From contig CANGJJ010000004.1 in NCBI GenBank assembly GCA_947454485.1, positions 1-64,000 of the forward strand: a stretch of 64,000 bases of DNA, given 5' to 3'. A program made the position numbers and the translations under genes. The DNA is from Beijerinckiaceae bacterium (lineage in GTDB: Bacteria; Pseudomonadota; Alphaproteobacteria; Rhizobiales; Beijerinckiaceae). Shown piece by piece: positions 50,759 through 61,064 of this stretch (position 1 is the first letter of the stretch; each line of letters begins with the position of its first letter). The notes beneath the pieces were generated by a model. The model did no database searches. It saw nothing but the letters and a program-made list of their open reading frames with translations, and was not told where the DNA came from.

Positions 50759-51508
50759 TTAAAGATGTCGGCCGCCGTCGGTGATGATGCGGCAGCCAGT
50801 GGAGACTTTGAGCAAAGTGGCGCAAGCGAAAATCGCATCCGCCACATCTTCAGGTTCGACCACGCGCTTGAGCGGTGTGGATTTTGCGCCCTCTTCAAGT
50901 TCCGTGCGCCCGCGTCCCTCAACAAAATCTGTCGCCACAGCGCCGGGTGAGACGCACATGGTACGGATATCAGGTCCCAAGGCGCGGCCCAGTGACATGG
51001 TCATTGTGTCGAGCGCAGCTTTGGAGGCGCAATAAGCGATATTGCTGCCCGAGCCCGTGAAGCCCGAGATCGACGAGACATTCACGATGACGCCATCGCC
51101 CGAGGCCTTAAGCAATGGCGCGAGCGCACGAATGGCCGACCAAGGGCCGCGCACATTGGCGACGAGAATCTGCTCGAAGAGTTCATCGCTCAAGGCATCC
51201 AGATCCGCATGGCGAATGGGCTTGGTGAAGCCAGCGGAATTGACGAGGATATGAATGGTGCCAAAAGCCTCGCGCAATTCGCTGGCGAGTGCGTGGAATG
51301 TCTGCGGCTCTTGGAGTGAGAGCTGCGCCACGCGGTGGCGACCTGCGGGCAGGCTCTGCAAGAGCGCCTCAGCGCGTTCGCGGCTGGCGTGATAGCCAAT
51401 CACAATATCAGCGCCAGCACCTGCCAAACGCCGCACCGTGGCCGCGCCAATGCCATTGCTGCCACCTGTCACCACGGCCACTTTGCCGCGTAAAACCTGC
51501 TCACCCAT
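50759..51508 (-). CDS. Short-chain dehydrogenase/reductase (SDR)
   Basis: A 249-residue NAD(P)-dependent oxidoreductase of the classical SDR type. It has the cofactor loop VVTGGSNGIGAATVRRLAGA (about 12-31), NSAG in ILVNSAGFTK, the catalytic Ser in VNVSSISGFTG and the YxxxK pair as YCASKAA, then CVSPGAVATDF. All catalytic residues are present. The substrate is unknown. Start ATG 51508 has AGGATGGG upstream; the longer frame is not supported. It is first gene of an operon with a Bug protein. Confidence 0.92.
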   Translation of the reverse strand: MGEQVLRGKVAVVTGGSNGIGAATVRRLAGAGADIVIGYHASRERAEALLQSLPAGRHRVAQLSLQEPQTFHALASELREAFGTIHILVNSAGFTKPIRHADLDALSDELFEQILVANVRGPWSAIRALAPLLKASGDGVIVNVSSISGFTGSGSNIAYCASKAALDTMTMSLGRALGPDIRTMCVSPGAVATDFVEGRGRTELEEGAKSTPLKRVVEPEDVADAIFACATLLKVSTGCRIITDGGRHL

Positions 51509-51674
51509 CTGCCCATCCTGTTGCGTTTCCCGGCCCAAAGGCCTTTCCCACAAGGGAGAGCCCGGGCCGCAAAAGGTCAAGTCATGAGGAGGTATAAAAT
51601 CTGCGGCAGATCGAGGGAGGTGAATGTGAAGTGAGAGCGCTCAATGCGACTAAGCCTGTACCATGCAAAAGCAA

Positions 51675-51751
51675 TGGTAGCGGAGGAGGGACTCGAACCC
51701 CCGACACAAGGATTATGATTCCTCTGCTCTAGCCAGCTGAGCTACTCCGCC
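51675..51751 (-). tRNA. tRNA-Met(CAT), elongator type
   Basis: Read on the minus strand, GGCGGAG (acceptor), GTAGCTCAGCTGGCTAGAGC (D arm), the anticodon stem with loop centred on CAT (complement of 51715-51717), GGGTTCGAGTCC (T arm) and CTCCGCTACCA give a full cloverleaf. The first acceptor pair is G-U. The lack of the initiator C-A mismatch and of GGG/CCC anticodon pairs points to the elongator or an Ile(CAT) form; Met is most likely. Confidence 0.93.
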
Positions 51752-51983
51752 CCGACGCGGTGGCAGAGCCTGCCGCGCGAAAGCCTGCGGGGTATAGGGT
51801 GGGGGTCGTGGCAGTGTCAAGATTAAAGGGAGGCGGGGGGCGGTTTTTGCTGAAGGTGCGGCAGAAGATCCCGAAAATGTGGGCTTTGCGTGATGAAATT
51901 CCGGGCTTCGACCCCGTGACCTTGGCGGAGGGGCGGTGTAGAAGGGCGCTACAAACGCTAAGTCCCTTCAAGGGTAGGATGAC

Positions 51984-53003
51984 ATGACCATTTTGACGCG
52001 CGCCGCCGCCGGCCTTGCTCTCTCCATTCTTGCTTGTGGCATGGCCCAAGCACAGACCCCCGAGCAGTTTTACAAGGGCAAGACTGTGGATCTGGCCATC
52101 GGCTATCCGCCCGGTGGCAGCAATGACATCTATGCCCGTATTCTGGCGCAGCATCTGAGTAAGCATATCCCCGGCCATCCCAATGTGATTGCGCGCAACC
52201 AACCGGGCGCTGGCAGCTTTCTGGTGATGAACCAGATGGCAGCAACCGCTCCCAAGGATGGGACTGCCATTGCCATTGGTGCGCCCACCGTTGCGCTTGA
52301 TGAGAAACTCGGTACGCCGGGTGTGCGCTACAAGACGGGCGACTTGAACTGGATTGGCCGCATCTCGCCGCTGATCAATATGGTGATGATCTGGAATACG
52401 GTTCCAGTGAAGACCCATGAAGATACGTTGAAGACGGAAGTGACTTTGGCCGGGACGGGCGCAGGCTCCACCGTGTCGATCTATCCCACCGTCATGAACA
52501 ATCTGTTCGGCACCAAATATAAGCTCGTCATGGGCTATAAGGGCTCGAATGAAGCCATGCTGGCGCTGGAGCGCGGTGAAGTCGAGGGTCATTCGACCTC
52601 ATGGGAAGCGCTGAAGGGTGCGCATCCCACCTGGTATCCGGACAAGAAAGTCTCGATCCCGGTTCAATTCGCGTTGAAGCCTCATCCTGAAATCCCTGAA
52701 GTGCCGACTGCGATCTCTTTCGCGCGCACTGAAGAGGAGCGCCGCATTCTGAGCGCCATCTTGAACGCAACAGAAGTTGGTACATCTTTCTTCACCACAG
52801 CGGGTGTGCCGGCTGATCGTGTGGAGGCTCTGCGCCGCGCCTTTGATGCGACGATGGAGGATCCCGAGTTCAAGGCCGATTTGGCCAAGGCGCGCATGTC
52901 GCACAATCCGATGAAGGGCGAGGAGTTGCAGCAACTCGTCAGGCAAGTGAGTGACCTGCCGCCGGACTTGGTGGAAAAGGTCCGCAAGGTCTATCAGAAC
53001 TAA
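51984..53003 (+). CDS. TTT-type solute-binding protein (FYRGKT sub-type)
   Basis: A 339-residue exported protein (signal peptide 1-23, GMAQAQ). It starts EQFYKGKTVDLAIGYPPGGS, with QHLSKHIPGHPNVIARNQPG and ATAPKDGTAIAIGAP matching the sub-type, and LERGEVEGHSTSWEALK equals the MERGEADGRNNSW element of its paralogs. A hairpin terminator and then a small cupin gene follow on the same strand. No permease is adjacent. Confidence 0.86.
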   Translation: MTILTRAAAGLALSILACGMAQAQTPEQFYKGKTVDLAIGYPPGGSNDIYARILAQHLSKHIPGHPNVIARNQPGAGSFLVMNQMAATAPKDGTAIAIGAPTVALDEKLGTPGVRYKTGDLNWIGRISPLINMVMIWNTVPVKTHEDTLKTEVTLAGTGAGSTVSIYPTVMNNLFGTKYKLVMGYKGSNEAMLALERGEVEGHSTSWEALKGAHPTWYPDKKVSIPVQFALKPHPEIPEVPTAISFARTEEERRILSAILNATEVGTSFFTTAGVPADRVEALRRAFDATMEDPEFKADLAKARMSHNPMKGEELQQLVRQVSDLPPDLVEKVRKVYQN

Positions 53004-53011
53004 GCCTACTG

Positions 53012-53042
53012 CCTCCCGCCGGTCATCCTGCGGGAGGTTTTC
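53012..53042 (+). terminator. Rho-independent terminator or attenuating hairpin between binding protein and cupin genes
   Basis: CCTCCCGC (53012-53019) and GCGGGAGG (53030-53037) form an 8-bp stem with a 10-base loop followed by TTTTCTT. It sits only 17 bases before the cupin start, so it may reduce rather than block read-through. Confidence 0.78.
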
Positions 53043-53058
53043 TTATGAGGAGGCGCGT

Positions 53059-53523
53059 ATGAGCACAGAACCTCGTTGGAAATATGATGGCGTGCGTGTG
53101 ATCCCCGGCGATAGCGTGGATCCTTCAGCTGTGGCGCAGACGCCGGGCATGAACCGCGCAGCGGCGATCGACTTTGCGCGCGCGGGTGCGCAAAAGCTGT
53201 GGGCTGGCACTGTGCATATTCATGCGGGCGCCAAGACGGGCGCGCATCACCATGGGCCGCTCGAGAGCGTGATTTATATTGTGCGCGGCAAGGCGCGAAT
53301 GCGCTGGGGCGACACTCTCGAATTTACCGCCGAAGCGGGGCCGGGCGATTTTATCTTCGTGCCGCCCTATGTGCCGCATCAGGAGATCAATGCAAGCGAG
53401 GATGAGACGCTGGAATGCGTGCTTGTGCGTAGCGATGGGCAGGCAACGTCCATCAATCTCGACATCGAGCCTGTCGAAGTGCCACAAACAGTGAAGTGGA
53501 TCGATCCGATCCACCGCGACTGA
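53059..53523 (+). CDS. Small single-domain cupin protein
   Basis: A 154-residue cupin. Motif 1 is GAKTGAHHHGPLESVIYIVR (His-His-His and Glu, about 57-76), and motif 2 is AGPGDFIFVPPYVPHQEINA (His). Such single cupins include dioxygenases, isomerases and sensory proteins. It does not closely resemble the paired cupins at 33180-34441 beyond the fold. ATG 53059 has a strong GAGGAGG site. It lies 55 bases after the solute-binding protein gene, separated by a terminator-like hairpin. Confidence 0.85.
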   Translation: MSTEPRWKYDGVRVIPGDSVDPSAVAQTPGMNRAAAIDFARAGAQKLWAGTVHIHAGAKTGAHHHGPLESVIYIVRGKARMRWGDTLEFTAEAGPGDFIFVPPYVPHQEINASEDETLECVLVRSDGQATSINLDIEPVEVPQTVKWIDPIHRD

Positions 53524-53529
53524 GCGCTC

Positions 53530-54750
53530 TTACTTTGCCAGCATGGTGCAGGTCTTGGGATCCATCGGCGGGAAAGCCTCCGCCGATGTGATCGTGCGGA
53601 TCTGTTTGTAAAAGTCGTAGGGTCCTTTGGACTCTTGACGGCTCTTCACCTGAAATAGATCCAGATCATAGGTCATGCGGCCATCTTCGCGCAGCGTGGC
53701 GGGCTTGCCCAGATAATCGACCGGCATGTCGCGCATCTTGGCCATCACAGCTTTGGGCTCTTTGGTGCCAGCTGCTTCAATCGCGCGCAGATAGTGGCGC
53801 ACACCAATGTAATTTGTCGCATGGGCCTTGGTTGGCATTTTGCCATTGTTGCGAGCGGCAAAGCGGCGCGCAAAGTCGCGCGCGGCCTCATTGGCATCCC
53901 AATAAAAGCCCTCGGTCACATAAAGGCCCTTGGCGACATCAAGGCCGAGCGCGCGAATATCGCTGATGACCATGAGCAGACCTGCGACGACTTGCTGGCC
54001 GGACATGAGACCAAATTCAGAGGCCTGTTTGATCGCATTGGTCGTGTCTTCGCCGACATTGGCCAATGCAATCACCTGCGCTTTGGAGGCTTGCGCTTGC
54101 AGCAAGAAGGACGAGAAGTCTGAGGCTGCGAGCGGATGGCGCACTGTGCCCACAACCGTACCGCCGCCTTCGCGCAACACGCGCTCTGCGGAGGCCTGCA
54201 TCTGATGGCCAAAGCCGAAATCAGCGGTGAGGAAGAACCAGCTCTTGAGCCCGCGTTCCAGCAGGGCTTTAGCCGTGCCTGCTGCAAGAGCATTGGTGTC
54301 ATCCGCGCTGTGGACGGTGGTGGGGGAGCATTGGCCGGTGGTGAGTTCGGGTGTGGCGGCTTCCGCGACGAGAATGATCTTTTCGCGCTCTTTGCCAAGA
54401 CGGGCGACAGCCAGGGCTGAGGGCGTATTGGGCAGATCGGTGATCGCATCGACATTCTCAACATCAAACCAGCGGCGCGCGATCTGTGCAGCAACATCGG
54501 GCTTGTTGAGAAAGTCAGCCTGAATGACATCCACGCTCATGCCTGCCGCCTTGCTGCCATGATCCTCCACCGCCATGCGCGTGGCAATGACAGCGCCCGG
54601 CCCGCCGATCTCCATAGAATAGCCCGACAGATCACCCATCACGCCGATGCGGATGCGGCCCTGTTGGGCAAAGCTGCTGCGGCCCAGAAGTGGAAGCGCG
54701 CAACCAGCACAGAGAAGCTGCGTGGCACGGCGGCGGGAGATCTGCGTCAT
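53530..54750 (-). CDS. ABC-type branched-chain/aromatic acid binding protein (LivJ-like)
   Basis: A 406-residue periplasmic binding protein of the Leu/Ile/Val receptor family. It has a Tat-like signal (ISRRRATQLLCAGCA, cleavage near SSFAQ at about 28), then IRIGVMGDLSGYSMEIGGPG, MSVDVIQADFLNKPDVAAQI and FFLTADFGFGHQMQASAERV. Relatives often bind aromatic acids or amides rather than branched amino acids. No livF, livG, livH or livM gene is adjacent. ATG 54750 follows AAAGGATG. It converges on the cupin gene with six bases between. Confidence 0.87.
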   Translation of the reverse strand: MTQISRRRATQLLCAGCALPLLGRSSFAQQGRIRIGVMGDLSGYSMEIGGPGAVIATRMAVEDHGSKAAGMSVDVIQADFLNKPDVAAQIARRWFDVENVDAITDLPNTPSALAVARLGKEREKIILVAEAATPELTTGQCSPTTVHSADDTNALAAGTAKALLERGLKSWFFLTADFGFGHQMQASAERVLREGGGTVVGTVRHPLAASDFSSFLLQAQASKAQVIALANVGEDTTNAIKQASEFGLMSGQQVVAGLLMVISDIRALGLDVAKGLYVTEGFYWDANEAARDFARRFAARNNGKMPTKAHATNYIGVRHYLRAIEAAGTKEPKAVMAKMRDMPVDYLGKPATLREDGRMTYDLDLFQVKSRQESKGPYDFYKQIRTITSAEAFPPMDPKTCTMLAK

Positions 54751-54812
54751 CGTCGCATCCTTTCAGGCATGGATCAGGGTGGCGCTCTGCGCGCATGAAA
54801 TTGGTTGTTTGG

Positions 54813-54840
54813 AAAAAGGGGCGGGCGCTAAGGCCCGCCC
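54813..54840 (-). terminator. thiC: Rho-independent terminator of thiC
   Basis: On the minus strand GGGCGGGC, loop CTTAGC, GCCCGCCC then CTTTTT make a strong terminator seven bases after the thiC stop. Confidence 0.88.
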
Positions 54841-54846
54841 GTCAGC

Positions 54847-56860
<2,014 letters not shown>

Positions 56861-56913
56861 TAAAGGAATCCTAGACCCGTTTTTGGGGTAGCGCAAGACA
56901 GCTTGCCGTGGCC

Positions 56914-57663
56914 TCAGCTTTTGCGCTTGGCATAGGGCGGGGCAGGAATGCTGGCATGGGCTGCTTTGAGGGCGGTCGACCAACGGTCGCGCAGATCATG
57001 AAAATAAGGCTCGGTATGATCAATGCGCTGGTTCACTTCCAGCTCAATCGTGCCACGGCGACTGGTGGCAATATCCACCGGCAGGCCGACGCCCAGATTG
57101 GAGCGCATAGTGGAATCCATCGAAACCAGCGCGACCTTCAGCGCATCATCAAGACTGGTCTCAAAATTCACCGCGCGGTCGAGCACAGGCTTGCCATATT
57201 TATATTCGCCGATCTGGAAGAAAGGCGCATCCTGCGAACATTCGATGAAATTGCCGGCTGAATAGATCATGAAGAGCCGCATGGCTTCGCCCGCGATCTG
57301 ACCCCCGAAGATGAAAGAGACCTCAAAGCTCACATTGCTTTGCCCATAGGCCTCGCCCTCGACATGTTGCACGCGGCGAATGGCGCGCCCGATCAATTGG
57401 GCTGCATCAAACATGCTTTTGCAATCAACCAGACGTTCCGTCTCTTTGGTCTCAGGATTTTCAAAACCCTCGCTCACCAGATGCAAAATGCTTTGCGTAG
57501 CTGACAGATTGCCAGCCGAGGCAATCATCATCACATGCTGACCCGGTGAGATGAACATATGCAGCTTGCGATAGGTCGAAATATTATCGAGCCCCGCATT
57601 GGTGCGTGTGTCGGCAATCATGACAAGGCCCTCGCGAACGAGCAGGCCACAGCAATAAGTCAT
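56914..57663 (-). CDS. Anbu-type proteasome-like protease
   Basis: A 249-residue N-terminal-nucleophile hydrolase of the Anbu (ancestral beta-subunit) type, related to HslV and proteasome beta subunits. It starts MTYCCGLLVREGLVMIADTR; Thr2 is the expected catalytic nucleophile after Met removal, and ADTRTNAGLDNISTYRKLH is a hallmark of the group. Later motifs VSFIFGGQIAGEAMRLFMIY and STMRSNLGVGLPVDI also fit. It is last in a row with transglutaminase-like, alpha-E and ATP-grasp genes, a known conserved neighbourhood thought to handle a peptide tag or small peptide. ATG 57663 has AGGGGTGAAGAGG upstream. Confidence 0.9.
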   Translation of the reverse strand: MTYCCGLLVREGLVMIADTRTNAGLDNISTYRKLHMFISPGQHVMMIASAGNLSATQSILHLVSEGFENPETKETERLVDCKSMFDAAQLIGRAIRRVQHVEGEAYGQSNVSFEVSFIFGGQIAGEAMRLFMIYSAGNFIECSQDAPFFQIGEYKYGKPVLDRAVNFETSLDDALKVALVSMDSTMRSNLGVGLPVDIATSRRGTIELEVNQRIDHTEPYFHDLRDRWSTALKAAHASIPAPPYAKRKS

Positions 57664-57688
57664 CCTCTTCACCCCTGATCGGTGCTGG

Positions 57689-58507
57689 TCAGCTCTGCCA
57701 TTGTCGTTGAGCTTGGGTTTCCACCACGCGTATATCCATTTTGGCGTCTTCGCCATGGCCAGAGTGGCTGGCACGCACAGGCCGTGCGCCCAGATAATCG
57801 AGGGCGCAGGCTATACGAATGTGACGATCTGACGGGCAATGATCATAGGCGGGGTCAAAAGCGACCCAGCCAAGGCCGGGCACATGGGCCTCGGCCCAGA
57901 CATGAAGCGATTCAGGGCCGACAGGCTCTTCACGCAGCACATAGCCGCTGATGCAGCGGGCTGGCGCGCCCAGACTGCGCGATGCTGCCATGAAGAGATG
58001 GGCGAGCCCAGCGGCATTGGCGCTTTGGGCTGCGAAGGTCTCAAGCGCTGTCGCCTCGCCAAGCGCAGGGTCGAAAGCTGCGTGGCTGTGACAGGCGGCC
58101 AAAAGCAGATGCAATTTGCCGAGCTGGTCGCTCGCCTCGCTGGTGACATCATGAGCCCATGTGCTGAGCTTCGGATTGGCCTGCGTGAGATCTGTGGGGC
58201 GCAGATAGAGTTCAGCTGGGAAATTTTCACGCGTGCCACGCACGACGCCGGCTGTGTCGGAGGTCTCGACTTCGCCCTCCACCAGAACAGCAAAACTGCT
58301 CACAGGGCCGTCGGCGCTGAATTCGTGGACGATATTGCCGAAGGCATCTTCGCTTGTCGTCAGGCGGCAGTCCATATTCACATCGATGCGCCAATTAGCA
58401 ACATGTTGGCCTTCGAAATTGCGCGGCGTCATGCGCAGAACCTGCAAGACCGCGCGTGCAGGTGTCTGGAATTGATAGGTCGTTTCGTGCTGAACGCGGA
58501 TACGCAT
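57689..58507 (-). CDS. Transglutaminase-like protein lacking the catalytic cysteine
   Basis: A 272-residue protein with an N-terminal bacterial transglutaminase-like beta domain (MRIRVQHETTYQFQTPARAV) and a transglutaminase/protease core (about 115-225). In active relatives the nucleophile lies in RGVCQDFAHL. Here the aligned segment is SANAAGLAHL, so residue 165 is Ala (codon GCC at 58013-58015), and the following Gln and Asp are lost too. His202 (LHVWAEAHVPG) and Asp218 (GWVAFDPAYD) remain. It is therefore probably inactive as a protease or transferase and may bind peptides instead. It lies between Anbu and alpha-E genes, in the usual order. Confidence 0.88.
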   Translation of the reverse strand: MRIRVQHETTYQFQTPARAVLQVLRMTPRNFEGQHVANWRIDVNMDCRLTTSEDAFGNIVHEFSADGPVSSFAVLVEGEVETSDTAGVVRGTRENFPAELYLRPTDLTQANPKLSTWAHDVTSEASDQLGKLHLLLAACHSHAAFDPALGEATALETFAAQSANAAGLAHLFMAASRSLGAPARCISGYVLREEPVGPESLHVWAEAHVPGLGWVAFDPAYDHCPSDRHIRIACALDYLGARPVRASHSGHGEDAKMDIRVVETQAQRQWQS

Positions 58508-58515
58508 GGAACGCC

Positions 58516-59472
58516 TCAGTCGAGCAGATATTGTTCAGCGATGGCGCCACCGATTTCGTAATTATCCTCGATGAATTCAGTCAGGAATTCATGCAGGCCG
58601 GTGGTGAAGACCTGCTTCATTGTGGCATTTTGCAGCTTGGTATAGGTCTGTCTTGCGCGGCGTTGGGCTGCGCCCTGACGGCCATAGGCATTAGCGATCG
58701 CATCCAAAAACCGTACGATCTCGCCATAGCAAGCAATCAGTGAGCGCGGCATTTCGGGGCGCAGGATGAGCAGATCTGCAATCAGCCAAGGCTTGACGCC
58801 TTCACGATAGATCCAGTGATAGGAGGTGACGGCCGAGACCGCGCGCAAGATGGCATTCCACTGGAAATAATCCAGCGAGCCGCCCACCGCCTCTGTCTCG
58901 GGCAACAGGATATTATATTTCACGTCAAGAATACGCGCGGTGTTATCGGCGCGTTCCACATAAAGGCCAAGGCGCGAGAACCAATAGGCATCATTGCGCA
59001 GCATGGTGCGATAAGCAGAGCCATCGACGTCAAGTGCCAGCTTCATCGCCATATCGAGAAAGGCGACCAGCTCTTCTGTGTCGAGCGGTTTTTGTGCGTG
59101 TTGGCGCTGCACCTTCTTCATCTCTTGCCAACCAGCGTTGATCGTCTCCCATGTCTCAATGGTGAGAGCGGTGCGCACAGCGCGCGCATTGACGCGGCCA
59201 GATTCGATGCAATTGACGATGGAGGATGGGTTGCGCGCATCAAAGAGCAGAAAGTCGACCGCCTTGTCAGGATCAACCGCGCCATGGACAGCCTCATAAG
59301 GCTCAAGCGCGCCAGCGGCCGACAGTGCGGCCTCCCATTCATTGGCCGCTCCGCCATCGCCAGAGGGCAGTGAGGCCAGACGCCGCGTCGTATTGGCGAT
59401 CCGCGCGATGAAATCTGCACGCTCCATATAACGTGCAAACCAGAAGAGATTGTCGGCTGTGCGAGAAAGCAT
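58516..59472 (-). CDS. Alpha-E domain protein
   Basis: A 318-residue all-helical protein of the alpha-E family. The start MLSRTADNLFWFARYMERAD with FIARIANTTRRL is the family signature, and DARNPSSIVNCIESGRVNAR (about 80-99) is highly conserved. Alpha-E proteins always accompany circularly permuted ATP-grasp ligases and transglutaminases and are proposed to assist in peptide ligation. It lies seven bases after the ATP-grasp gene and eight bases before the transglutaminase-like gene, on the same strand. Confidence 0.93.
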   Translation of the reverse strand: MLSRTADNLFWFARYMERADFIARIANTTRRLASLPSGDGGAANEWEAALSAAGALEPYEAVHGAVDPDKAVDFLLFDARNPSSIVNCIESGRVNARAVRTALTIETWETINAGWQEMKKVQRQHAQKPLDTEELVAFLDMAMKLALDVDGSAYRTMLRNDAYWFSRLGLYVERADNTARILDVKYNILLPETEAVGGSLDYFQWNAILRAVSAVTSYHWIYREGVKPWLIADLLILRPEMPRSLIACYGEIVRFLDAIANAYGRQGAAQRRARQTYTKLQNATMKQVFTTGLHEFLTEFIEDNYEIGGAIAEQYLLD

Positions 59473-59479
59473 GATCGCC

Positions 59480-60916
59480 TCAAACCGCTTGCGGGTCGTC
59501 GATGACCCAAGTGTCTTTGGTGCCGCCGCCTTGGCTTGAATTCACCACCAGCGAGCCTTCTTTCAACGCCACGCGCGTCAGGCCACCTGGCACAACACGC
59601 ACGCCATCAGCGCCTGACAGCACAAAGGGGCGCAGATCCACATGGCGCGGGCCGATGCCTTGCGCGAATGAGGCAGGGCAAGTGGAGAGCGACAGGGTCG
59701 GCTGCGCGATGAAATTGGCAGGATCTGCTTTCAACTTCTGCGCGAAAGTCGCGATCTCGTCTTTGGAAGCATGCGGGCCAACCAGCATGCCATAGCCGCC
59801 CGATCCATTGACTTCTTTAACGACGAGCTCGGGCAAATGATCGAGCACATATTTTAGAGCTTCAGGCTCGCGGCAGCGCCATGTCGGCACATTCTTCAGG
59901 ATCGGTTCTTCGCCCGTATAGAAGCGGATGATCTCGGGCATATAGGTGTAAACGGCCTTGTCATCGGCAACCCCGGTACCAACAGCATTGGCGAGCGTGA
60001 CATTGCCCGCTTGATAGACGCTCATCAAACCCGGCACACCCAATGCACTGTCAGGACGGAAGGCGAGCGGATCAAGAAAATCATCATCAAGGCGACGATA
60101 GATCACATCGACGCGTTTGCGCCCCTGTGTGGTGCGCATATAGACAAAGCCATCGCGCACCAGAAGATCGCGGCCCTCTACCAATTCCACGCCGAGTTTG
60201 TCAGCCAGAAACGAATGTTCGTAATAGGCCGAATTATATTGGCCTGGCGTCAACACAACGATGGTGGGGTCGCCGCCTGCGCTGAGCGGTGCGACAGAGC
60301 GCAAACAAGCGCGCAAATGTTCGGGATAATTCTCAACAGGTGCTACGCGGCAAGCAGCGAAGAGATCTGGCACAAGGCGCATCATCACTTCGCGGTTCTC
60401 GAGCATATAAGAGACGCCGGAGGGAGTGCGCGCATTGTCTTCCAGAACATAGAAGTCATTTTCATCCACACGCACCACATCAATGCCTGCGATATGGACA
60501 TAGATATTATGCGGCACGGGGCGGCCCGCCATTTCGGGGCGATAGGCGGGGTTGCGATAGATGATGTCAGAGGGAACGATCCCTGCTTTGAGGATCTCGC
60601 CTGTGCCATAAAGATCGGCGAGGAAGGCATTGAGCGCGGTGACACGCTGGATCAGGCCCTTCTCAAGCCGCGTCCATTCGCTGCGCGACAGAACACGCGG
60701 AATGATGTCGAAGGGGATCAAGCGCTCGGTCGCATCCTGATCGCCATAGACCGCGAAAGTGATGCCGATACGGCGGAACATCAGCTCGGCCTGATGGCGG
60801 CGAGAGGCGAGCAATTCAGGCGGCGATTGTTCCAGCCACTGGGCAATGCGCCTGTAGACGGCGCGGATGTCGCCACCCGCTGTCGTCATCTCATCAAAGA
60901 ATGGCTTTTGCCCCAC
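59480..60916 (-). CDS. Circularly permuted ATP-grasp type 2 protein
   Basis: A 478-residue predicted peptide or amide ligase. Landmarks are RRIGITFAVYGDQDATERLI (about 48-67), FDIIPRVLSRSEWTRLEKGL (about 69-88), DFYVLEDNARTPSGVSYMLE, VKEVNGSGGYGMLVGP (ATP-binding Lys loop) and DLRPFVLSG near the end. It starts at GTG 60916 after GGGAG; ATG 60889 is an alternative. It is the first gene of the four-gene Anbu cluster: ATP-grasp, alpha-E, transglutaminase-like, Anbu. The ligase is thought to make a small peptide or tag that the others process; the real substrate is unknown. Confidence 0.93.
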   Translation of the reverse strand: MGQKPFFDEMTTAGGDIRAVYRRIAQWLEQSPPELLASRRHQAELMFRRIGITFAVYGDQDATERLIPFDIIPRVLSRSEWTRLEKGLIQRVTALNAFLADLYGTGEILKAGIVPSDIIYRNPAYRPEMAGRPVPHNIYVHIAGIDVVRVDENDFYVLEDNARTPSGVSYMLENREVMMRLVPDLFAACRVAPVENYPEHLRACLRSVAPLSAGGDPTIVVLTPGQYNSAYYEHSFLADKLGVELVEGRDLLVRDGFVYMRTTQGRKRVDVIYRRLDDDFLDPLAFRPDSALGVPGLMSVYQAGNVTLANAVGTGVADDKAVYTYMPEIIRFYTGEEPILKNVPTWRCREPEALKYVLDHLPELVVKEVNGSGGYGMLVGPHASKDEIATFAQKLKADPANFIAQPTLSLSTCPASFAQGIGPRHVDLRPFVLSGADGVRVVPGGLTRVALKEGSLVVNSSQGGGTKDTWVIDDPQAV

Positions 60917-61064
60917 GCCCGAACTCCCGCCACGATTGCCGCCAAGGACAGGCTAAAATCAAAGCAAGGCACATACCAGCAAGACTATCGTGATAGTGCC
61001 GCTGGCGAGGGCAGGTTGTAACGTTTCGCGCTGTAATTTTGGGCGTTTGCCTAAAATCTAGCCT

